Shown in pieces: positions 9,145-18,365 of a DNA stretch of 64,000 nucleotides (positions are counted from its first letter, which is position 1; each line of letters starts with the position of its first letter). The stretch is from Bacteroidota bacterium (GTDB lineage Bacteria; Bacteroidota; Bacteroidia; Bacteroidales; Cfx3-03), in the NCBI GenBank assembly GCA_013390605.1, contig JACAUB010000001.1:2099787-2163786 (forward strand), given 5' to 3'. A program made the translations under genes and the position numbers. The notes beneath the pieces are model-generated. The model saw only the letters and a list, made by a program, of their open reading frames with translations, had not been told where the DNA came from and made no database searches.

Positions 9145-9708
9145 ATGATGAATTTACTTTTTATAATTACTTATAGCTTTTGGTTTTTATCTGAATTGGG
9201 ATTGAATCGGTTATTGCGTTCGAAAAAAACAGATAGAATAAATACGGATAAGGGTTCGCTTTCTATAATCTGGATCACAATTATGGGAAGTATTGCAATT
9301 GCTGTTGTCATTGCCATGAACCGTACACTACCAATTTCATCAAATCTAATAATACCATATTTGGGACTTGCATTGATTATTTTTGGCATCATTTTTAGAT
9401 TTATTGCAATTATTTCGTTGGGGCGATTTTTTACTGTTGATGTTACAATCAGAAAAGATCATAAACTTAAAAAAAATGGTCTATATAGATATTTACGGCA
9501 TCCGTCCTACTTTGCTGCGTTATTATCGTTTATAGGTTTGGGAGTTTCATTGAATAACTGGGTTTCACTTTTATTACTTACTATTGATATTACTGTTGTG
9601 TTTATATTTCGTATAAAGATTGAAGAAAAAGTATTAATTGAACAGTTTGGTTCTGAATATATTGAATACAAAAAGAGTACAAGTGGACTTATACCTTTTA
9701 TATACTAA
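9145..9708 (+). CDS. Isoprenylcysteine carboxyl methyltransferase (ICMT)/PEMT-family membrane protein
   Basis: A 187-residue integral membrane protein with about five hydrophobic segments. The SAM-binding signature of the ICMT/phospholipid methyltransferase superfamily is present: LKKNGLYRYLRHPSYFA near residues 109-125, followed by a C-terminal EEKVLIEQFG-x-YxxY motif. Bacterial members methylate lipids or other membrane substrates, but the actual substrate is unknown. The start could be the ATG at 9145 or the adjacent ATG at 9148. It follows the DUF1801 gene by 3 bp. Confidence 0.82.
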   Translation: MMNLLFIITYSFWFLSELGLNRLLRSKKTDRINTDKGSLSIIWITIMGSIAIAVVIAMNRTLPISSNLIIPYLGLALIIFGIIFRFIAIISLGRFFTVDVTIRKDHKLKKNGLYRYLRHPSYFAALLSFIGLGVSLNNWVSLLLLTIDITVVFIFRIKIEEKVLIEQFGSEYIEYKKSTSGLIPFIY

Positions 9709-9744
9709 TAAATCATATATTGATTAAGATTTACCTTTCGAGCT

Positions 9745-10407
9745 TTAACTGTTTTTAAGTTTTTCGTTTGTTGTATTGAGATTGAAAATGATCATCATCA
9801 CTATAAAGCTTGATAATGCTCCAAAGAAGCACCATATTGAAACAACATGTCCAGCAAAGTAAATTCGAGTAAAGAGATAGGATGCTAAATTAACAATACT
9901 GAAAGCCCACATGTATTTTATGCTTGAAATCAGCAATGCGATAACGGTTGCAATAAGATAAAGCAAAGTAAACAAAAAAGGATAAACGGGTTTGAAATCG
10001 AACTTATAGTCTATATGGTATACGTTAATAATAGCATGAGCATGATAAAAAATCATGACACCTATCCAACAAAGAGATACAATCGTGCCGATTCCTAGGA
10101 TCAGATATAAGATTTTCTTTCGGGTTCTATTCTTTTCAAGAAGCCCCATTGAAAAAGGTATAAATATCGGCCATATCACCCAAGCGAAAGAGAGATAAAA
10201 GTGCGTTAGAAAGGGTCGCCATGCATCGTAAACAGGATTTACTAACACCAGCCACAACAATCCTTCTGTAAATTGCTGAATAGCAAAAAATAGAGGAATC
10301 AATGCAAACACACGTTGAGCAATTGTAGTAGCCTTTGAAATTGAAATAATGCCTATTACTAAAATTACTGCACTAGCTGTAAAACTAACTCCTGCGGAGA
10401 AACACAT
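9745..10407 (-). CDS. DUF6629 family multi-pass membrane protein
   Basis: A 220-residue protein with about seven hydrophobic segments spread through its length. It starts with the characteristic MCFSAGVSFTAS, and EGLLWLVL follows the second segment. These are marks of a widespread membrane family of unknown function (DUF6629). It stands alone, convergent with the ICMT-like gene 37 bp away. Nothing in the context gives a substrate. Confidence 0.78.
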   Translation of the reverse strand: MCFSAGVSFTASAVILVIGIISISKATTIAQRVFALIPLFFAIQQFTEGLLWLVLVNPVYDAWRPFLTHFYLSFAWVIWPIFIPFSMGLLEKNRTRKKILYLILGIGTIVSLCWIGVMIFYHAHAIINVYHIDYKFDFKPVYPFLFTLLYLIATVIALLISSIKYMWAFSIVNLASYLFTRIYFAGHVVSIWCFFGALSSFIVMMIIFNLNTTNEKLKNS

Positions 10408-10536
10408 ATATTGAATTTTCAGACAAGGTAAGTCTTATTAATGGATTTTGACGGAATGATTCTGTATTTAATAATTAGTGATAAATAATATTCATTAATA
10501 AAAATAGAGAGAGATTCGTTAAATCATCATTGCAAT

Positions 10537-10573
10537 AAAAACGGGCTAACTCGACATGAGTTAGCCCGTTTTT
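10537..10573 (-). terminator. Terminator of the DUF6913-dapA operon
   Basis: A 16-bp perfect stem (AAAAACGGGCTAACTC with its complement) and 5-nt loop, with T-runs on both sides, just beyond the dapA stop at 10593. Confidence 0.92.
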
Positions 10574-10592
10574 ATATTATACTTTTGATCAG

Positions 10593-11477
10593 CTATTCGG
10601 CTAGAACGCCATCAAGCGCTACTTTTATCTTTTCATATACCGCCTTATTTACAGGAACCAATGGCAACCGCAAAATATTTTCGCATAATCCCATCATGCT
10701 CATCGCAGCTTTAACACCAGAAGGGCTACCATCAAGGAACAATGTGTTAATAAAGTCCATTACTAGATAATGTGTTTCTGCCGCAGCTTTGAAATCTCCT
10801 TCGAGACACTCTTTAACCAACTGTGCCATAGCACCAGGACAAGCATTAGCTGCGACTGATATTAAACCATCTGCACCCAACGACATAATCGGAAGGGTAA
10901 GCAAATCATCGCCAGAGATAACTAAGAAATCATCCGGACGACCTTTGATAATATCCATTATCTGTGCAATATTGCCCGAAGCTTCTTTAATACCCACTAT
11001 GTTTTTAAAATTGTGAGCTAATCGTAATGTGGTTTCGGCAGTGAGATTAGTACTCGCTCTTCCGGGTACGTTATAAAGAATTACAGGTACCGGACTAGCT
11101 TCAGAAACAGCCGCATAATGCTGATATAAACCTTCTTGCTGAGGTTTATTGTAAAATGGTGTAACCGAAAGAAGTGCATCTATACCATTAAAATTGGTGC
11201 TTTTAATAGTATGAACTAGCTCATTTGTATTATTTCCCCCAATTCCATAGACGACCGGAACTGTACCTTTATTGATATCAAGAATGAAATCTAGGGTTTT
11301 ATGCTTTTCTTCTTTAGATAAAACAGGAGACTCTCCAGTTGTTCCTTGAACTACCAGATAATCAATCCCATCTTCAATAACAAATTCAACAACACGTTTT
11401 AGTGAAGGATAATCAACCTCACCCCTTTTATTAAAAGGGGTAATTAAGGCTACCCCCGCTCCTTTAAGTTGTAACAT
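10593..11477 (-). CDS. dapA: 4-hydroxy-tetrahydrodipicolinate synthase
   Basis: Condenses pyruvate with aspartate semialdehyde (EC 4.3.3.7), the first committed step to diaminopimelate and lysine. It is a 294-residue TIM barrel of normal length. Marks: VVQGTTGES (42-50) with the Thr pair of the catalytic triad, Tyr135 in LYNVPGR, and Schiff-base Lys164 in VGIKEASGN. It is cytosolic and presumably tetrameric. It lies 3 bp downstream of the DUF6913 gene, so the two form an operon closed by the hairpin at 10537. Confidence 0.96.
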   Translation of the reverse strand: MLQLKGAGVALITPFNKRGEVDYPSLKRVVEFVIEDGIDYLVVQGTTGESPVLSKEEKHKTLDFILDINKGTVPVVYGIGGNNTNELVHTIKSTNFNGIDALLSVTPFYNKPQQEGLYQHYAAVSEASPVPVILYNVPGRASTNLTAETTLRLAHNFKNIVGIKEASGNIAQIMDIIKGRPDDFLVISGDDLLTLPIMSLGADGLISVAANACPGAMAQLVKECLEGDFKAAAETHYLVMDFINTLFLDGSPSGVKAAMSMMGLCENILRLPLVPVNKAVYEKIKVALDGVLAE

Positions 11478-11480
11478 ACG

Positions 11481-12053
11481 TTAACGATTAATCTTTGATA
11501 GATAATGCTTTACATTTTTGATGAACTCGGGCAAAGATTGTACTTGATCAGCATGAATCATTAAATCGAATATTTCAGCATTACTCTCCGAATACCGGCC
11601 TGCCTTAAACCGAGCCTTCGAAAGTGCTGCAGTATAAATCAACGGCTGATAATCTTCTAGCGTTAAATCGATTAAAAGATCGAACTCTTCATCGCAAAAC
11701 GTTTTCACAATAGATGCTGTTGGCTTATGATACCAACTTGTATTTTTTCGGGTCATCAAATCCCATGTTATCTTTTGTGAATAATAATGCGGGAAAACCA
11801 CCTCATCAATATAACCAAGAACTTTAACTTTTTGCCGATTCTCCTTCAACTCGTTTACAAAATTCGATATCGCTTTATACGCCTCTTCATTCGAAAGGTA
11901 GTATAGAACGCAGATTGACTTTACTTCGTCAGAAGTGATATTTAATCGTTGACGGCTATTTTTCGCTAGCTCCCTTTTTAAATTCTTTTCGAAAGTTAGA
12001 TTTCTGAGTTTTTTGAGTAATTTCACGCTTTTTTCGTTTTGGATTGCCCCCAA
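11481..12053 (-). CDS. DUF6913 family protein, probable TTG start
   Basis: A 190-residue soluble protein found in Bacteroidota, often next to dapA. I recognise the family by overall pattern (VKVLGYIDEVVFPHYYS near 75-91, DLLIDLTLEDYQPLIYTAALS near 124-144). It has no known activity. The 5' end has no ATG: the frame opens with TTG at 12053, with GTG at 12026 as alternative. A -7-like box CAAAATTA at 12070-12077 (TAATTTTG on the coding strand) lies only 16 bp before the TTG, so transcription starts close to it and no upstream start is possible. Confidence 0.75.
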   Translation of the reverse strand: MGAIQNEKSVKLLKKLRNLTFEKNLKRELAKNSRQRLNITSDEVKSICVLYYLSNEEAYKAISNFVNELKENRQKVKVLGYIDEVVFPHYYSQKITWDLMTRKNTSWYHKPTASIVKTFCDEEFDLLIDLTLEDYQPLIYTAALSKARFKAGRYSESNAEIFDLMIHADQVQSLPEFIKNVKHYLSKINR

Positions 12054-12069
12054 AAGTCTTTTCAGGATG

Positions 12070-12077
12070 CAAAATTA
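12070..12077 (-). promoter_or_regulatory. Putative -7 box (TAATTTTG) of the DUF6913-dapA operon
   Basis: Fits TAnnTTTG on the minus strand. Its position constrains the start codon of the DUF6913 gene to 12053 or later and implies a very short leader. Confidence 0.5.
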
Positions 12078-12227
12078 ACAATTGATATTTTTAAAAAAAT
12101 GAAATCGTTGCTTTTAAAACAAGATTTTTAAGATTTTAACAAGATTGTTTAGTTTTAGAAAATTATAACATCCATTTCTTTATGGATGGGGTAAAAATAC
12201 GCAAATTGACAAAAAAAACAAATATTC

Positions 12228-13859
12228 CTAAAACATGATTTTTACATGTTTGAGAGTAACCAAATTCATTGGATTATTTCCCAATCCAGAAACTCGCTTA
12301 CTCGTAAATCGCAGTACTTCATCATAATAAAGAACAACTATAGGCGCTTCATTTATAATAAGATGATCCATTTTAGTATAAAGAGCATAACGTGCTGTAT
12401 CGTTTACAATCGTTCTTGATTGTTCAAACAGTTGATCAAAGCTTTTGTTGTTAAAATGAGTGTAGTTCGGTCCAATGGGACTATGATTTTTACTATAAAA
12501 CAAGGAAAGATAATTCTCTGCATCTGGATAATCGGCAATCCATGATCCTCGGAAGAATGGGGCTTTGCCCTGTGCCATCATCTCACGAAGGGTGGCAGGT
12601 GGAGTTACATCAATTCGAATGTCAAAGCCAATCTGGTTGAGTTGTTGCTGAATATATTTACATAGATCCAGATAGGAAGCATTGGTGATAAGTTTAATAG
12701 GCGGCAATCCTCTGCCGTTTGGATATCCTGCCTTCAAAAGTAACTGCCTGCTTTTTTCGGGTTGATAACTGTAGCCGATTGTCTTTGTTGAATCAAAACC
12801 AGGCATTCCTGTTGGAATAAAACCATAAATTCCAGGAATACCAATACTATTTCTGAGATGTTTTACCATCTTGACCCTATCAAATCCATAGTTGATAGCT
12901 TGACGAATGCGGATATCATTAAGGGGGTTAGATTGATCTGTAGTATTTCCGACATAAAATCCAAGGTATTCAGTATTGAGATAAGGTTGTCGTAACAGAT
13001 TAATTTTGTCTTTATATTTTTCTTTTAGCTTACCCGAACGGGTTAACACTTCGTCTTTGTAGCTAGCATCTATTCCCGACATGAAATCAAGATTTCCTTT
13101 GATGAATTCGAGAAAAGCGGCTTGCTTATCAACAATAAAACTGATCGATACGGCATCCAGAAAAGGAAGTTGTTTACCATTTTCAATTTCGAAATAGTGG
13201 GGGTTACGAGTTAAAACCATCTTTACCCCCTCTTTCCAGAGTTTGAGTTGAAAAGGTCCTGTTCCAACGGGATGGTTTCTGAAATCATCGCCATAACGCA
13301 TAATTGCTTCTGGCGGTACTACAGAGCAATACTGCATGCAAAGCAATCCCAGAAAGGGCGGAAATGCTTTTTTGAGATGGATAACGAGGGTGGAGTCATT
13401 GAGGGCTTCAAAGGCAGATACGGGATTGGTAATGTCAACAGGTTCGAATACCCAAGCACCAGGAGAAGCGACTTTGGGATTGATCAAGCGGTTGAAGCTG
13501 TATACAAAATCATTTGCAACGACCTTTCTACTCTTACCTTGTGGAAATACGGTATCGGAGTGAAACCATACATCTGTACGAAGATGGAAAAGATAAGTCT
13601 GTCCGTTATTTGATATTGTCCAACTCTTAGCAATACAGGGAGTAACCTTTAGTTTTTCATCAAATTGAACAAGACCATTAAAGAGTTGATTTACAGCCCA
13701 CATATTATTCATACTGCGAGCAAAGGCAGGATCAAGTGAAGTAATGCCTGCATATTCGTTGTATTTGAAGATCTGGTATTTGCGACGGTCACTATTTGAA
13801 CGGTTGCAACCAGCAAGAAATGCTATAAGTATTATAAATAGTGGAATCCAAATTTTCAT
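12228..13859 (-). CDS. ABC-transporter oligopeptide-binding lipoprotein (SBP family 5)
   Basis: A 543-residue extracytoplasmic solute-binding protein of the OppA/DppA/NikA family (SBP_bac_5). It has a lipoprotein signal (lipobox LAGC, lipidated Cys18) and the family start SLDPAFARS. The lobe motifs VANDFVYSFNRL and HPVGTGPFQL (around 195-205) follow, and the C-terminal region reads FFRGSWIADYPDAENYL. It would bind short peptides or similar ligands for an inner-membrane ABC importer. No permease or ATPase gene is adjacent, so the partner is encoded elsewhere. A -7-like box CAAACTTA at 13874-13881 is 14 bp upstream of the start. Confidence 0.9.
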   Translation of the reverse strand: MKIWIPLFIILIAFLAGCNRSNSDRRKYQIFKYNEYAGITSLDPAFARSMNNMWAVNQLFNGLVQFDEKLKVTPCIAKSWTISNNGQTYLFHLRTDVWFHSDTVFPQGKSRKVVANDFVYSFNRLINPKVASPGAWVFEPVDITNPVSAFEALNDSTLVIHLKKAFPPFLGLLCMQYCSVVPPEAIMRYGDDFRNHPVGTGPFQLKLWKEGVKMVLTRNPHYFEIENGKQLPFLDAVSISFIVDKQAAFLEFIKGNLDFMSGIDASYKDEVLTRSGKLKEKYKDKINLLRQPYLNTEYLGFYVGNTTDQSNPLNDIRIRQAINYGFDRVKMVKHLRNSIGIPGIYGFIPTGMPGFDSTKTIGYSYQPEKSRQLLLKAGYPNGRGLPPIKLITNASYLDLCKYIQQQLNQIGFDIRIDVTPPATLREMMAQGKAPFFRGSWIADYPDAENYLSLFYSKNHSPIGPNYTHFNNKSFDQLFEQSRTIVNDTARYALYTKMDHLIINEAPIVVLYYDEVLRFTSKRVSGLGNNPMNLVTLKHVKIMF

Positions 13860-13892
13860 TCGTATATTTTCAACAAACTTACATAAAAAACC

Positions 13893-13928
13893 AAAACCCC
13901 GTTATGAACTAAATCATAATGGGGTTTT
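13893..13928 (-). terminator. Terminator downstream of lon
   Basis: Hairpin with arms AAAACCCCGTTATGA and TCATAATGGGGTTTT (one wobble pair), 6-nt loop and flanking A/T runs, between the lon stop and the next minus-strand gene. Confidence 0.88.
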
Positions 13929-13956
13929 AAATATTCATTATCGTTAGAATCTATTA

Positions 13957-16416
13957 TTAGTAATTGATTTCCAATGGATTTTTAACTTTCTCATCAAGTA
14001 AAGCGAGGCTTAATATTTCGCTCATCTCATCGATATAATGGAATGTCAATCCTTCAATATATTCGGGTTTGATATCAAGGATATCAACTTCGTTCTCTTT
14101 AGAAAGGATAATATCTTTAACCTTTGAACGTTTGGCTGCCAAGATTTTCTCTTTGATGCCTCCTACAGGTAATACTTTACCACGTAGCGTTATTTCGCCT
14201 GTCATAGCAAGATTGGACTTGACTTTACGCTGTGTAAAAGCTGATGCTAAAGCAGTGAAAAGTGTGATACCTGCTGAAGGTCCATCTTTAGGCGTAGCAC
14301 CTTCAGGAACATGAATATGAACATTCCACTTCTCAAAAACTTCACTATTAAGACCAAGATCAGCTGCATGCGATTTAAGATATTCAAAAGCAATAGCAGC
14401 TGATTCTTTCATTACTTCACCAAGATTTCCGGTGAGAGCAAGTGCGCCCTTACCTTTGCTCAGACTGACTTCGACAAAGAGAATCTCTCCCCCTACCTGA
14501 GTCCATGCCAATCCGGTTACTACTCCTGGAACATCAGGATTAATACTGCGTTCTTTCTGAAAATGTGAGGGGCCTAATATCTTTGCAAGTTCAGAAATGG
14601 CTATTTTTTTATCATATTTTTCGTCATCTGCAATAAAGCGTGCTCTGTTACGGATAATCTTTGCAATTAATCGTTCTAGTGATCGAACCCCAGATTCACG
14701 AGTATATTCTTCAATAATGACTTCTAAAACAGCCTTGTTGAATGTAATTTGTTTGTTATTCATTCCATGCTCCTTTAAAAGCCGTGGAATCAGATGGCGT
14801 TTTGCTATTTCAAGCTTTTCCTCAAGCAAATATCCACTGATGTCGATCACCTCCATACGGTCGCGAAGTGCCGGATGAATAGTATTCAGTGAATTAGCAG
14901 TTGCAATAAACATGATACGTGACAGATCATACTCTATTTCAAGGAAATTATCATAGAAGGCATTATTTTGTGCCGGATCAAGTACTTCTAGTAAAGCGGA
15001 TGAAGGATCTCCATTCACACTGTTTCCGGCTACTTTATCGATTTCATCGAGTACAAATACAGGATTAGAGGAACCAGCCTTACGAAGGCTCTGAACAATG
15101 CGACCTGGCATAGCTCCAATGTATGTTTTACGGTGACCACGGATTTCGGCTTCATCACGAAGACCACCCAATGATATACGTACATATTTACGACCCAATG
15201 CCTCAGCAACTGATTTACCCAATGATGTTTTACCAACTCCCGGAGGACCAAATAAACAGATGATAGGAGATTTCATATCTCCCTTCAACTTTAATACTGC
15301 CAGATACTCGATGATACGTTCTTTCACCTTTTCGAGACCATAATGATCGCGATCGAGTACTTTTTCAGCATTCTTCAAATCGAAATTGTCTTTTGTATAT
15401 TCGCTCCAGGGTAGATTAATGAGAACTTCCAGATAATTAATCTGCATGGAATATTCCATGGCTGCCGGATTCATGCGCTGAAGTTTGGTAAGCTCTTTGT
15501 AAAATATATCACTTACTTCTTTGCTCCATTTTTTATTTGCAGCTTTGTCTTGCAGCTCTTTTATCTCTTGCTCATTTGGGTTGTTGCCAAGCTCTTCCTG
15601 AATGGTTTTCAACTGCTGATTTAAGAAATAATCACGCTGTTGTTTATCAATATCAGTTTTAACTTTGGTTTGAATCTGATTACGTAACTCAAGTATTTGT
15701 AATTCTTGAGTAAGGTAATTTAAAACTCTGTTTGCCCGTTCTAATACATCGTCAATCTCGAGTAGTGATTGCTTTTCTTCAAGACTAATGTTGAGATTAG
15801 AAGCAATGAAATTAATCAGAAAAATGGGGCTATCAATATTGCTAATAGCGAACGAAGCCTCAGTAGGTATACTAGGTGATTGTGTTGCAATTTGAACCGC
15901 CATTTCTTTAATGGTGGCCATCATTGCCTTAAACTTTTTGTCTTTAGGATGACTTTTCTTATCCTTATACTGAGTTACAGCAGCTTTAAAAAAAGGTTCG
16001 ATTTGAACAAACTCAGTCGTTTTAAATCTCTTTTTCCCTTGTAGAATAGCTGTAGTATTGCCATCAGGCATCTGAAACAGCTTAATGATCTGAGCAACAG
16101 TGCCAACTTCGAAAAGGTCATCAGGAGTAGGATCTTCAATTTCACCATGTTTTTGTGCTACTACTCCAATAATGCGATCAGTGCGATAGTGTTCTTTGAT
16201 TAGTCTGATGGATTTATCGCGACCAATAGTAATGGGAATAACCACTCCTGGGAAAAGAACAGTATTACGCAAAGGTAAAATAGGCAAATGGTCAGGAACC
16301 GCTTCAGCATTCATCTGCTCCATATCTTCAGAGGACATTAGCGGAATAAATTCCGAATCGTTCTCCACCGTGTCAGAAAGCAAAGATGGTTTTTTAAAAT
16401 CAATAAAGCTACTCAT
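13957..16416 (-). CDS. lon: ATP-dependent protease La (Lon)
   Basis: Cytosolic AAA+ serine protease that degrades misfolded and regulatory proteins; 819 residues, complete LonA architecture. The N-terminal substrate domain starts with LPILPLRNTVLFPG (44-57). A long helical region (about 215-340) leads to the AAA+ module with Walker A GPPGVGKT (390-397) and Walker B VFVLDEID (453-460). The C-terminal protease domain has catalytic Ser714 in PKDGPSAG and Lys757 in GGIKEK. It is transcribed alone and closed by the hairpin at 13893. No HrcA CIRCE-like element was seen upstream. Confidence 0.97.
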   Translation of the reverse strand: MSSFIDFKKPSLLSDTVENDSEFIPLMSSEDMEQMNAEAVPDHLPILPLRNTVLFPGVVIPITIGRDKSIRLIKEHYRTDRIIGVVAQKHGEIEDPTPDDLFEVGTVAQIIKLFQMPDGNTTAILQGKKRFKTTEFVQIEPFFKAAVTQYKDKKSHPKDKKFKAMMATIKEMAVQIATQSPSIPTEASFAISNIDSPIFLINFIASNLNISLEEKQSLLEIDDVLERANRVLNYLTQELQILELRNQIQTKVKTDIDKQQRDYFLNQQLKTIQEELGNNPNEQEIKELQDKAANKKWSKEVSDIFYKELTKLQRMNPAAMEYSMQINYLEVLINLPWSEYTKDNFDLKNAEKVLDRDHYGLEKVKERIIEYLAVLKLKGDMKSPIICLFGPPGVGKTSLGKSVAEALGRKYVRISLGGLRDEAEIRGHRKTYIGAMPGRIVQSLRKAGSSNPVFVLDEIDKVAGNSVNGDPSSALLEVLDPAQNNAFYDNFLEIEYDLSRIMFIATANSLNTIHPALRDRMEVIDISGYLLEEKLEIAKRHLIPRLLKEHGMNNKQITFNKAVLEVIIEEYTRESGVRSLERLIAKIIRNRARFIADDEKYDKKIAISELAKILGPSHFQKERSINPDVPGVVTGLAWTQVGGEILFVEVSLSKGKGALALTGNLGEVMKESAAIAFEYLKSHAADLGLNSEVFEKWNVHIHVPEGATPKDGPSAGITLFTALASAFTQRKVKSNLAMTGEITLRGKVLPVGGIKEKILAAKRSKVKDIILSKENEVDILDIKPEYIEGLTFHYIDEMSEILSLALLDEKVKNPLEINY

Positions 16417-16539
16417 AGTTTTTGTTCGTCATTAAACTCATGTAAAAAATACAGAGATGGTTTTTCAGTAAAAAACACCTGATTTTTTTCAGGATTGTTT
16501 TAACTGATATAAAGAGGAAAAAAGCTCAAAATGTATTGA

Positions 16540-17733
16540 TTAAACTTTCCTATAGTCAAAGGTTGTTTCGAACACATGTGAGAAAATGGCTTCATCAATA
16601 GATGTCCATTCAACACCACGTCGTCCGTATGATTCTCTGGCAACAGCAATGGCTCTTTTCAAGTCGTACGTTGAGAAACCAGATGCACCTCCCCATGCAA
16701 ATGATGCAATAAAGTTACGCATAAAACCAGATCCAAAAATATTGGTACTGATACCGATAACTGTTCCGGTTGTAAACATTGTATTGATACCGCATTTACT
16801 ATGGTCACCCATTATCAAACCACAGAATATCAAACCAGTATCAATAAATGTCTTTTCAGGATAACTCCAAACTCTGATATTATGAAAAGTATTTTTCATA
16901 TTAGAGCAATTAGTATCGGCACCTATATTACACCATTCAGAGATTACAGAATTTCCAAGATAACCATCGTGAACTTTATTGGAGAACCCAAAAATAACAA
17001 CATTGTTCAGTTCACCACCGACCTTAGATTTAGGACCGATAGTAGTAGAGCCATATATCTTAGCCCCCATTCTAACAACACCACCTTCACATATGGCAAA
17101 GGGTCCTCTGATCATAGCCCCCTCCATTATTTCAGCATTCTTACCAATATAGATAGGACCTTTTGTTGCATTGAGGGTTGCAAACTCCATCGTAACACCT
17201 TCTTCTAGAAAGATATTTTCCTGACCTATAACTCTATTGGTCAAACTAATGGGAGCTGAAGTCCTTCCGTGAGTAATCAGTTGAAAATCCTGAAGAATAG
17301 CCTCCGCATTTCTACGAAAGATATCCCACATGTAATAGAGTTCAATAAATTCACAGGTAGTTTCAATTTCCTGAATATTTGCAGAGCTCAAATCTGTTCC
17401 GTCAAGTTTATCTACCTGATCTTCGATCAGATGCATTGCAACGATTGTATCGTTTTGGACGAGTGCTTGAAGAGGTTTTAGTTTAAGAATCTGGTCAATT
17501 AATGCTTGTGTAGGGCAAACCGCTGCATTGATGAGAATGTTATTTTCCTCTTTTACAATGGGAAACTTTGCACTAAGATACTCTTCAGTCAGGGTCGAAG
17601 TTTTAGCACCCAACATTTTTTCCCATTTCTCACGAATAGTTAATATTCCTACACGGATCTCAGCTATAGGTCTTAAAAAAGTTAATGGCAAAAAATAATT
17701 TCTACGCGAATCATCAAATAGAATGAAATTCAT
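16540..17733 (-). CDS. GlmU-family protein with left-handed beta-helix
   Basis: A 397-residue protein of a Bacteroidota family annotated as GlmU-like or putative sugar nucleotidyltransferase. The C-terminal half (about 165-370) is a hexapeptide-repeat left-handed beta-helix (e.g. GPIYIGKNAEIMEGAMIRGP), which suggests a trimeric acyltransferase-like fold. The N-terminal half is nucleotidyltransferase-like, but it begins FILFDDSRRNYFLPLTF and lacks the usual GxGTRM nucleotide-binding loop. The reaction is therefore uncertain. It is not the standard bifunctional GlmU. Upstream on the same strand is L31, separated by a terminator; lon is downstream. Confidence 0.8.
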   Translation of the reverse strand: MNFILFDDSRRNYFLPLTFLRPIAEIRVGILTIREKWEKMLGAKTSTLTEEYLSAKFPIVKEENNILINAAVCPTQALIDQILKLKPLQALVQNDTIVAMHLIEDQVDKLDGTDLSSANIQEIETTCEFIELYYMWDIFRRNAEAILQDFQLITHGRTSAPISLTNRVIGQENIFLEEGVTMEFATLNATKGPIYIGKNAEIMEGAMIRGPFAICEGGVVRMGAKIYGSTTIGPKSKVGGELNNVVIFGFSNKVHDGYLGNSVISEWCNIGADTNCSNMKNTFHNIRVWSYPEKTFIDTGLIFCGLIMGDHSKCGINTMFTTGTVIGISTNIFGSGFMRNFIASFAWGGASGFSTYDLKRAIAVARESYGRRGVEWTSIDEAIFSHVFETTFDYRKV

Positions 17734-17774
17734 AACTAGAAGATTTAATTCTGAAACGTTTTAATATAAAACTT

Positions 17775-17803
17775 AAAAAGTCCCACTTTTGTTGGGACTT
17801 TTT
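17775..17803 (-). terminator. rpmE2: Terminator after L31
   Basis: Arms AAAAAGTCCCA and TGGGACTTTTT with a 7-nt loop, 22 bp beyond the L31 stop and upstream of the GlmU-family gene, insulating the two. Confidence 0.85.
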
Positions 17804-17825
17804 AATAATTTTTATATCAGGTTTA

Positions 17826-18101
17826 TTATTCAGCTTTAGCTGGCCTGTTTTCGATATGTTTCTTATACCTGCTATTGAATTTATCAATACGTCCTGCAGT
17901 GTCAACAAGTTTAATCTTGCCTGTGTAGAACGGATGCGAAGTGTGTGAAATTTCGAGCTTGAATAAAGGATACTCTTTTCCGTCTTCCCATACAATGGTA
18001 TCTCTTGACTGTACACAAGATTTTGTTATAAAAGCATAGTCATTAGACATATCTTTAAAAACAACTAGCCTGTATTCCTTAGGATGAATGTCTTTTCTCA
18101 T
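17826..18101 (-). CDS. rpmE2: 50S ribosomal protein L31 type B
   Basis: Large-subunit ribosomal protein. Its 91 residues start MRKDIHPKEYRLVVFKD and contain HPFYTGK near 60-66, typical of L31. It lacks the CxxC zinc-binding cysteines of type A, so it is the zinc-independent form. In many bacteria that form is induced by zinc limitation, but in Bacteroidota it is usually the only L31. A -7-like box CAAAATTA at 18129-18136 lies 27 bp upstream. No Zur-like operator was recognised. Confidence 0.95.
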   Translation of the reverse strand: MRKDIHPKEYRLVVFKDMSNDYAFITKSCVQSRDTIVWEDGKEYPLFKLEISHTSHPFYTGKIKLVDTAGRIDKFNSRYKKHIENRPAKAE

Positions 18102-18277
18102 TGGTTTAATCTTTCAATTTTAGGTCGGCAAAATTACAAAATTGATTTAATAAATCAAAACATTTGTCTGATTATTTATTAAAAATTCAATTACATATAT
18201 CAATTAATGGTAGGACAAATGTAATTATTTGAATTATAAACAATAAGGTTGTTGAAAAAAAAGGATAAAAAAGCAGT

Positions 18278-18306
18278 TTTGTATTTTCATAGATTACCTA
18301 TCTTTG
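18278..18306 (+). promoter_or_regulatory. Promoter of the serC-serA operon
   Basis: TTTG at 18278 and TATCTTTG at 18299-18306, spaced 17 bp, match the Bacteroidota -33/-7 consensus (TTTG, TAnnTTTG). The start codon of serC is 59 bp downstream. Confidence 0.7.
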
Positions 18307-18365
18307 TTCGGAAAAATACCACAAAACTAAAAATCCGAACAAGTTAAGGAAATAAACCTCTTATT

